The notes under the pieces were generated by a model. The model did not search any database. It was not told the origin of the DNA and saw only the letters and a program-made list of their open reading frames with translations. Shown one piece after another: positions 1 to 4,522 of a DNA stretch of 8,052 bases. How positions within the stretch are numbered: position 1 is the stretch's first letter; every line of letters starts with the position of its first letter. The DNA lies in the NCBI GenBank assembly GCA_016764015.1, contig JAESSR010000279.1, positions 1-8,052 on the forward strand, in the 5' to 3' direction. Made by a program: the position numbers and the translations under genes. The DNA comes from Phycisphaerales bacterium (lineage in GTDB: Bacteria; Planctomycetota; Phycisphaerae; Phycisphaerales; UBA1924).

Positions 1-187
1 AGCGATATCGTTTTTAATATCGTTCACGAGTGCGAGGTACTCGCGAGATCCGTTGATGCATCACTGTGATGCTCACTGCGGATCGCCAACAGATTCGGCC
101 CAACCTCGCGCACGACTTGATGTCGTGCTTGGGCCGATGGTTCTTCTCTACAACCGACTCTTCCAAATGAAGAGCCTTTTACAACAA
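1..187. other. Gene-poor region with a chain of inverted repeats
   Basis: No convincing complete gene is visible here. Several inverted repeats follow one another: CGATAT 3-8 with 18-23; GCGAG 32-36 with CTCGC 40-44; a compound hairpin at 47-84 (GATCCG 47-52 with 79-84, TGA 54-56 with 73-75, GCATCA 58-63 with 67-72); and the strongest at 96-136 (CGGCCCAA 96-103 with 129-136, GCACGAC 110-116 with 122-128, a 5-base loop and a one-sided 6-base bulge). The region lies downstream of rpsO. It could be the leader of a following leftward gene, or the 3' region of a rightward gene entering from the left. A short open frame on + ends at a TGA at 67-69, and a leftward frame is open from about 57 to the left edge. 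Neither can be assigned. Confidence 0.6.
158..180 (+). terminator. Possible weak rightward terminator
   Basis: A 6-base stem (CTCTTC 158-163 with GAAGAG 169-174, loop CAAAT) is followed by CCTTTT at 175-180. It would serve a rightward gene ending left of or near base 69 and converging on rpsO. The stem is short and AT-rich, so this is tentative. It could equally be one more hairpin in the folded region. Confidence 0.3.
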
Positions 188-219
188 TGCCCCGCGTATC
201 TTTTCAGACACGCGGGGCA
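181..219 (-). terminator. rpsO intrinsic terminator
   Basis: A perfect 10-base, GC-rich stem (188-197 with 210-219, TGCCCCGCGT/ACGCGGGGCA) with a 12-base loop lies 10 bases past the rpsO stop codon. Read leftward, it is followed by TTGTTGT (187-181), a moderate U tract. Read rightward, it is followed by an AT-rich stretch, so it may also stop converging transcription. Confidence 0.75.
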
Positions 220-229
220 ATAATTCGTT

Positions 230-499
230 TTACTTACGCAAGCCAAGACGCTTGATCGTATCGAGATACGCCGGACGATCTTTGCGTGCGATGTATCGGA
301 GGAGCTTGTTCCTGCGAGAAACCATCATGACCAAGCCTCGGCGGTTATGAACATCACCCTTGTTTTCTTTGAGGTGAGTCGCAACCTGCTTGATGCGTGC
401 GGTCAACAAAGCGATCTGGACTTCAGGTGAACCTGAATCGCCCTCTTTGCGTCCGAAGTCTTTGATGATTTGTGCTTTTTCGTCTACTGGTAATGGCAT
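230..499 (-). CDS. rpsO: Small ribosomal subunit protein S15
   Basis: The 89-residue product has the usual length for S15, the 30S protein that binds the central domain of 16S rRNA and helps nucleate platform assembly. It shows the family hallmarks: GDSGSPEVQIALLTARI near residues 20-36, the H-x-KENKGDVHNRRGL segment around 42-56, and the basic SRRNKLLRYI-to-LGLRK end. The ATG at 499-497 is chosen because GGAAGGA (513-507 on the complement) sits 7 bases upstream and the protein then begins exactly like other S15 proteins. A longer open frame extends upstream, but it has no support and would add an unusual N-terminus. The gene is single, with its own terminator at 181-219. The divergent region 500-731 presumably carries its promoter. 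S15 often represses its own mRNA, but I cannot demonstrate such a structure here. Confidence 0.97.
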   Translation of the reverse strand: MPLPVDEKAQIIKDFGRKEGDSGSPEVQIALLTARIKQVATHLKENKGDVHNRRGLVMMVSRRNKLLRYIARKDRPAYLDTIKRLGLRK

Positions 500-568
500 G
501 GTTTTATCCTTCCGCCGCGTGCTTTGAAGTGGGAACACCCCACCGCTTGAGCCGCCGACCTGTGTTGC

Positions 569-602
569 TTGATCACATGTGCGATCAATGGGTAAATAAT
601 AG
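569..602. promoter_or_regulatory. Inverted repeat and AT-rich box between divergent genes
   Basis: TTGATC (569-574) and GATCAA (583-588) form an imperfect palindrome, 16 of 20 positions symmetric. Right beside it is an AT-rich box at 593-602. Rightward, TTGATC, an 18-base gap and TAAATA (593-598) make a plausible promoter for the sigma factor gene. Leftward, TATTAT (601-596) with GCGAAA (624-619) 17 bases upstream is a weaker candidate for rpsO, and would put the palindrome at its transcription start. One bound protein could thus touch both promoters. These are matches by eye only. Confidence 0.35.
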
Positions 603-644
603 CCCGCAAGGTGGATTGTTTCGCTCGATTCTTTGGGTCTTGAG

Positions 645-673
645 CACGATTTTCGGCTCCAAATCACGATTTT
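645..673 (+). repeat. Pair of direct repeats CACGATTTT in sigma gene leader
   Basis: CACGATTTT occurs at 645-653 and again at 665-673, exactly 20 bases apart, close to two helical turns. The pair lies in the presumed leader of the sigma factor gene, between the candidate promoter at 569-598 and the start codon at 732. It may be a binding site for a dimeric regulator or a chance repeat. Confidence 0.35.
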
Positions 674-678
674 TTCAA

Positions 679-697
679 TCTCTGAGGCTTTCAGAGA
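679..697 (+). promoter_or_regulatory. Stem-loop upstream of the sigma factor start
   Basis: A perfect 7-base stem (TCTCTGA 679-685 with TCAGAGA 691-697) with loop GGCTT lies 34 bases before the ATG at 732. A run of six T precedes it rather than follows it, so it is not a rightward terminator. It may affect stability or translation of the sigma factor message; no known motif is recognised. Confidence 0.35.
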
Positions 698-731
698 ACC
701 AAACAGGCTTGAGGATGGACAATACCTGTGC

Positions 732-1286
732 ATGAGCATCAAACCCCGCCAACCCGCAGACATCCTCAGCGAGTTGTTGGTGCTCCAAGCCCAGGGTGGT
801 TCTGATGAAGCGTTGACTCAACTCGTCGGAATCTGGACGCCAAGGCTCAAAGCCAGAGCCCTGCGGCTTACCCGAGATTCTGATGGAGCCAAAGAAGTGA
901 TGCAAGAGGCATGGATCGGGATCGCACGCGGGATTCGCTCGTTGAAAGACCCGGCGATGTTCGGAGCGTGGTCTTTACGGATAGTGCATCACAAGGCGGC
1001 TGACTGGATCAAGCTGCGGATCAAACACCGCACGATTGAATCGACGCTCAATGAGACTAGCAGAGAAGCCGAGCCTCCGGGACAAGACAATGACTCACAC
1101 ATCATCCGTGAAGCGATCGGTCATCTTGATCGCAAGCTTCAAGATGTGGTGTATCTGTTTTATATGGACAACGGCACAATCGAACAGATCGCAGTTGCTC
1201 TCGACATACCCACAGGCACCGCCAAGACCCGTCTCGCACGAGCGAGAAAACAACTCAAGCATTTGCTCGAAAGGAGCACACAATGA
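732..1286 (+). CDS. ECF-type RNA polymerase sigma factor
   Basis: This 184-residue protein has the compact sigma-70 family layout with only regions 2 and 4. Region 2 spans about 15-100, with the core-binding helix around DGAKEVMQEAWIGI (51-64) and the promoter -10-melting segment MFGAWSLRIVHHKAADWI (76-93). A polar linker covers 101-120. Region 4 spans about 125-180, with the -35-reading helix-turn-helix at GTIEQIAVALDIPTGTAKTR (148-167). Such proteins redirect RNA polymerase to a small regulon and are usually held by a membrane partner. The ATG at 732 is preferred. A TTG at 633 in the same frame would add 33 residues unlike sigma factors. The nearest purine-rich site, GAGGA 711-715, is 16 bases away, so translation initiation looks weak. 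The stop overlaps the next start as ATGA, implying an operon and translational coupling. Subgroup, signal and targets are unknown. Confidence 0.9.
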   Translation: MSIKPRQPADILSELLVLQAQGGSDEALTQLVGIWTPRLKARALRLTRDSDGAKEVMQEAWIGIARGIRSLKDPAMFGAWSLRIVHHKAADWIKLRIKHRTIESTLNETSREAEPPGQDNDSHIIREAIGHLDRKLQDVVYLFYMDNGTIEQIAVALDIPTGTAKTRLARARKQLKHLLERSTQ

Positions 1287-1672
1287 ACGACATGAAAAAC
1301 CTCGACGACCAAATCCGTAAAGCACTCAGCCGCGATGACGCTGCGATGATCGGTAATCCCAACGACGGGCTTCGGCTCGATCAACAAGTCATTGGTGTCT
1401 TCAAGAACGGAAACAAGATTGCCACTATGGGCGTGATGTTCTTTTCCTTTGTGTTTTTAGGACTGGCGATCTACTGTGCGGTGAGGTTCTTCGATACCGA
1501 TGTCACCAAGGAACTCATCGCCTGGAGTATTGGGTTTCTCACATGCAGCATCACCATAAGTATGCTCAAAATTTGGTTCTGGATGGAGATGCAACGCATC
1601 GCGGTGACGCGAGAGGTCAAGCGGGTAGAACTGCTGACTGCTCGGCTGCTCCAAGAACTCGCAACCAAATAA
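1283..1672 (+). CDS. Small two-TM protein, probable partner of the sigma factor
   Basis: The 129-residue product has a charged N-terminal part (1-45, with MKNLDDQIRKALSRDDAAMI), two hydrophobic segments at about 47-69 and 77-98, and a charged C-terminal helix (101-127) ending ARLLQELATK. The segments lie close together and predict a hairpin in the inner membrane with both ends on the same side, probably the cytoplasm. AAGGAG at 1271-1276, six bases before the ATG, is a strong ribosome binding site. The ATG overlaps the sigma factor stop. From memory the shape and the KIWFWMEMQR segment resemble small sigma-linked membrane proteins annotated as DUF6768; this needs a profile search. Position suggests an anti-sigma or signal-receiving role, but there is no cupin, HEXXH or zinc-finger anti-sigma motif, so the function is inferred from context only. 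Confidence 0.8.
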   Translation: MNDMKNLDDQIRKALSRDDAAMIGNPNDGLRLDQQVIGVFKNGNKIATMGVMFFSFVFLGLAIYCAVRFFDTDVTKELIAWSIGFLTCSITISMLKIWFWMEMQRIAVTREVKRVELLTARLLQELATK

Positions 1673-1698
1673 AAAACCGCTCCCTCACGGTCGCGGCT
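1671..1698 (-). terminator. Terminator of the ribF-mnmA operon
   Basis: Read leftward, a GC-rich stem of six pairs including one G-U (1698-1693 with 1680-1675) and a 12-base loop is followed by a T run from 1676 to 1671, then ATTT. It starts 12 bases after the stop of the last leftward gene and overlaps the stop codon (TAA 1670-1672) of the converging rightward gene. Rightward, the stem has no U tract. Confidence 0.6.
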
Positions 1699-1710
1699 CG
1701 TTCAGAAAAA

Positions 1711-2214
1711 TCAGAGCATCCCATCATCTGGATAATCTGGCTTTGGTTTCTTCGGATCATCGATCTGAATCCGGATCTGATCGAGCATCGCATGGAGTTT
1801 GTTGCGTTCTTCGACGGACAACTCTTGCGATGCTGCGAGCATGCCTTCGATGGTGAGCTGCTTGCGTTGGCTGGTGCCATCGGGCAATCGACGGATGGCT
1901 GCGCCTGCACGATCATTCAAGAATGAAGGCTCATCTTCGAGCATATCAGCCATTTTACGGAGCATTTGAGCCGCCGTCTGTGCGGCAACCCCATGCCCAA
2001 TCCGCACACGCACAGGCACCATCGAGCCGTGATCATCGAGCCGACGGATGATCGTGCCGTTGATCACATGCCCGTCCTCATCGACCGCCGGGTCTTCATC
2101 ACGATCAAAGGTCGCGGCGTTCATGCCAGAGATATAGGCGGCGAGGTAGTTGGTATCAGCTTCATCAAATTCCATACGCACAGTGTAGGGCCGGTGTTTA
2201 GTCGGGGTCAGCAT
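1711..2214 (-). CDS. Unrecognised acidic protein in the ribF-mnmA operon
   Basis: I do not recognise this 167-residue protein. It is soluble, with no signal peptide or membrane segment. The N-terminal part (TVRMEFDEADTNYLAAYISG, 11-30) looks like a mixed strand/helix fold. A central segment, VPVRVRIGHGVAAQTAAQML (66-85), leads into an acidic helix. Residues 120-150 are helical (LSVEERNKLHAMLDQIRIQI) and the tail, from DDPKKPKPDY, is proline-rich and acidic. The ATG at 2214 lies inside the end of mnmA, overlapping by 17 bases, which points to translational coupling. Two alternative starts are a TTG at 2223, with GGAG six bases upstream of it, and a GTG at 2256 that would overlap mnmA by 59 bases. 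It is last in the operon, so a role near tRNA or flavin metabolism is possible but unsupported. Confidence 0.75.
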   Translation of the reverse strand: MLTPTKHRPYTVRMEFDEADTNYLAAYISGMNAATFDRDEDPAVDEDGHVINGTIIRRLDDHGSMVPVRVRIGHGVAAQTAAQMLRKMADMLEDEPSFLNDRAGAAIRRLPDGTSQRKQLTIEGMLAASQELSVEERNKLHAMLDQIRIQIDDPKKPKPDYPDDGML

Positions 2215-3421
2215 CTGTACCAACAGATTCTCCAACAGATTCGATCCATCCCCCACCGATCACAATCTCAGGCGTTTGCAGATCATAAATCGCAATCGCC
2301 TGCCCTGGTGTGACCGCCCGCTGAGGCTCATCGAACACACACTCAAAGCAACCAACTCGACCGGAAGGCGTGTCGGTATCAACACGATCGATCAATCGGA
2401 TCTTGGCCACCACCGGATCAGCGTTGTAGCGATGCTGGGCGAGCACCGGGTACCAATCGCTCAACTGCGCTTCATCAATCAACCAGTTCGCTTCGTGGGC
2501 GACGCATGAACTGGCCATCAGGTCATCGTTTGATCCGACGGTGACGATGTTCGTTTCGGCGTTCTTATCGATCACATAGATCGGCTTGCCCACCGCGACC
2601 CCGATGCCTCGGCGTTGCCCGATGGTGAACTTGTGCTGTCCTTCGTGTTCACCGAGCTGCTCGCCGTGGATATCAACAATCTTGCCTTTGATCCGCAGCT
2701 CCGGTCGTCGGCGTTCGACCAACCCGGCGTAGTCATTGTCCGGCACGAAGCATATCTCTTGCGAGTCTGGCTTATCAAACACGGGCAGGTCATACTTCTC
2801 CGCAATAGCCCGAACCTCGGCCTTGGTCGCGTATTCTCCGATCGGCAGCAGCATCTCCGCGAGCCGATCTTTAGGCGCACCGTAGAGCACATAGCTCTGA
2901 TCTTTATCATTATCGAGCCCGCGCAGAAGCCTCGGTTCATCGCCCGACCGATCAATCCGAGCGTAATGCCCAGACGCGATAAACTCTGCGCCGATCTGAT
3001 GGGCGTACTCGTGGAGCTTTCCGAACTTGAGCCAATCGTTGCATCGCACACACGGATTGGGCGTGCGTCCCTTGGCGTATTCATCAACGAAGTAATCGAT
3101 GATCTTCCCAAAGTCCTTCTTGAAGTTGCACACATAGAGCGGGATGCCCAGTTTGGCCGCAACCTCGCGCGCATCGGCGGCATCACCCACCGAACAACAT
3201 CCCTGATGCCCGATCTTGACCTTACTCGGATCGCACGACACCCCCGCCGTGTCATATTCCACCATCTCATCGATCGTTTCGCCCGGTGATCCAAGGCGCA
3301 TAAAGCATCCGACGACTTCGTAGCCCTGCTCAATCAAGATCGCCGCGGCTGCGGATGAATCCACCCCGCCCGACATCGCGACAAGCACCTTTGAACCAGG
3401 CTTTGGAATATGCACACTCAT
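2198..3421 (-). CDS. mnmA: tRNA-specific 2-thiouridylase MnmA
   Basis: MnmA adenylates and then thiolates uridine 34 of the Lys, Glu and Gln tRNAs, taking sulfur from a persulfide relay. The 407-residue product has the PP-loop ATP site SGGVDSS (17-23), the TPNPCVRCN motif with the presumed catalytic Cys124, and the DSQEICF motif with Cys224, the second thiolation cysteine. GHYARI (151-156) and KFTIGQRRGIGV (264-275) are further hallmarks, and the C-terminal beta-barrel domain follows. Length exceeds E. coli MnmA (368), partly because of a loop at about 44-76 carrying Cys63, Cys75 and Cys76. The ATG overlaps the ribF stop as ATGA, so the two are coupled. The C-terminus ends in a repeated ESVGESVG, encoded by a tandem 12-base duplication, and overlaps the next gene by 17 bases. 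Confidence 0.96.
   Translation of the reverse strand: MSVHIPKPGSKVLVAMSGGVDSSAAAAILIEQGYEVVGCFMRLGSPGETIDEMVEYDTAGVSCDPSKVKIGHQGCCSVGDAADAREVAAKLGIPLYVCNFKKDFGKIIDYFVDEYAKGRTPNPCVRCNDWLKFGKLHEYAHQIGAEFIASGHYARIDRSGDEPRLLRGLDNDKDQSYVLYGAPKDRLAEMLLPIGEYATKAEVRAIAEKYDLPVFDKPDSQEICFVPDNDYAGLVERRRPELRIKGKIVDIHGEQLGEHEGQHKFTIGQRRGIGVAVGKPIYVIDKNAETNIVTVGSNDDLMASSCVAHEANWLIDEAQLSDWYPVLAQHRYNADPVVAKIRLIDRVDTDTPSGRVGCFECVFDEPQRAVTPGQAIAIYDLQTPEIVIGGGWIESVGESVGTDADPD
2219..2242 (-). repeat. Tandem 12-base duplication at the mnmA 3' end
   Basis: On the coding strand GAATCTGTTGG occurs twice with a period of 12 bases, giving the ESVGESVG residues of MnmA and also the upstream sequence of the next gene. 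A third copy of the same 11-mer (complement CCAACAGATTC) lies at 86-96 in the folded intergenic region. Confidence 0.6.
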
Positions 3422-4395
3422 ACTGTTTCCGCCATCATCGCCTGCACCATGCTCTTCGCCCGCACGACATCGCGCCCGAGCTGTTCGCTGAGCACATCAA
3501 CCGAAGCAAACTTGATCTGATCGCGCACCCACCCGATCATCTTCACTGTGATATCCCATCCATATTCCGGGAACCCATCACCCGGCATCCAAGGCGAACC
3601 ATCCGCATCAAACACATGCACCTCGGCCCGCCGTTCTGTGCCATCGACCGTTGGACGCACACCGATATTCATCGCCCCGCCATACTCGGTCCCATCGGGG
3701 AGCACCACGACCACGCCATAGACGCCATCACATGGGAGCATGGAATCAGTCTTCAGATTCGCCGTGCGGAATCCGATCTGTCGACCAAGTTGATCACCCT
3801 GCACCACAGTCCCAATCAACTCATGCGGGCGACCAAGCACAAAGCCCGCATCGCGGACTCGACCGTGTGCGATCAACCACCGTGCCATCGTCGATGATGC
3901 CTTCACAATCGATTGATCTGTCAACGCAACCTCCACCGCAGGCACGATCTGCACCTCAACCCCGCGCACCGAGGCGAGCTCTTTGAGCACCGTAGGCGTG
4001 CCTGCTCGGCGTTTTCCGAACCGAAAATCCGTCCCTTCCACCATCACCGTCGGATGATAAGTATCGATCACATGATCCACAAACCCCTGAGCAGACATCG
4101 AAAGCAGTTCAGGCGTGGGTTCGAGCACCACCACCTCGTCTGCACCCGCGGCCTTGAGCCGATCAATCCGAATCTCAATCGGCTCAATCGCCCCCGGTGC
4201 TTGCTCAGGATTGAGCACCATCATCGGGTGAGGCGAGAACGCCAATGCGATCACTTTTCCACCTGTTTGGTCACCAGTTTGATCATTGGACCCAACAGCC
4301 TCCCGGCACCGCCCCACAAGCGCACAATGCCCAATGTGAACCCCATCGAAGTTCCCAATCGTCAGTGCAATCTGGCTGGTTTGGTCTGATCCCAT
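3418..4395 (-). CDS. ribF: Bifunctional riboflavin kinase/FAD synthetase RibF
   Basis: RibF phosphorylates riboflavin to FMN and adenylates FMN to FAD in the cytoplasm. The 325-residue product has an N-terminal nucleotidyltransferase domain: TIGNFDGVHIGH at 12-23 with the HxGH site, FSPHP at 53-57, GTDFRFG at 121-127, and the KASSTMAR motif at 165-172. The C-terminal flavokinase domain follows, with GRQIGFRTANL (204-214), MNIGVRPTV (242-250) and E258 in the catalytic AEVH position. In most RibF proteins the flavokinase motif reads GFPTAN; here arginine 210 replaces the proline, while Thr and Asn, which bind Mg-ATP, are kept. A short insert rich in DQTG lies at 36-46. ATG 4395 is preferred over a TTG two codons upstream (4401). 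It is the first gene of a leftward operon with mnmA, divergent from putA. Confidence 0.94.
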   Translation of the reverse strand: MGSDQTSQIALTIGNFDGVHIGHCALVGRCREAVGSNDQTGDQTGGKVIALAFSPHPMMVLNPEQAPGAIEPIEIRIDRLKAAGADEVVVLEPTPELLSMSAQGFVDHVIDTYHPTVMVEGTDFRFGKRRAGTPTVLKELASVRGVEVQIVPAVEVALTDQSIVKASSTMARWLIAHGRVRDAGFVLGRPHELIGTVVQGDQLGRQIGFRTANLKTDSMLPCDGVYGVVVVLPDGTEYGGAMNIGVRPTVDGTERRAEVHVFDADGSPWMPGDGFPEYGWDITVKMIGWVRDQIKFASVDVLSEQLGRDVVRAKSMVQAMMAETV

Positions 4396-4522
4396 ACCCA
4401 AGTGTATCCGGTCGAATCTGCCAACGCCAAATCAAACCAGAGCCCATATATGCACCTAGAATCCCGTCCACTTTTCAGGAATCGAAATCCCTGATACAAC
4501 ACCTCCAACTCGGAGTCCATCA

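Noticed and set aside
1..69. Open frame on + ending in TGA at 67-69, as the end of a gene entering from the left
   Set aside because: Only 22 codons are visible, the opposite strand is also open over most of the same stretch, and the area is full of inverted repeats. Strand and reality cannot be decided without sequence to the left.
633..731. TTG start adding 33 residues to the sigma factor
   Set aside because: The extra residues overlap the direct repeats and hairpin and do not look like sigma region 2. ATG 732 gives the normal ECF length.
500..763. Upstream extension of rpsO to a 177-residue protein
   Set aside because: S15 is about 89 residues and begins at the internal ATG with a strong ribosome site; the extension runs through the divergent control region and resembles nothing.
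4478..4496. Inverted repeat TCAGG/CCTGA in the ribF-putA gap as an operator
   Set aside because: Only five pairs around a loop of about 9-10 bases; such matches are expected by chance.
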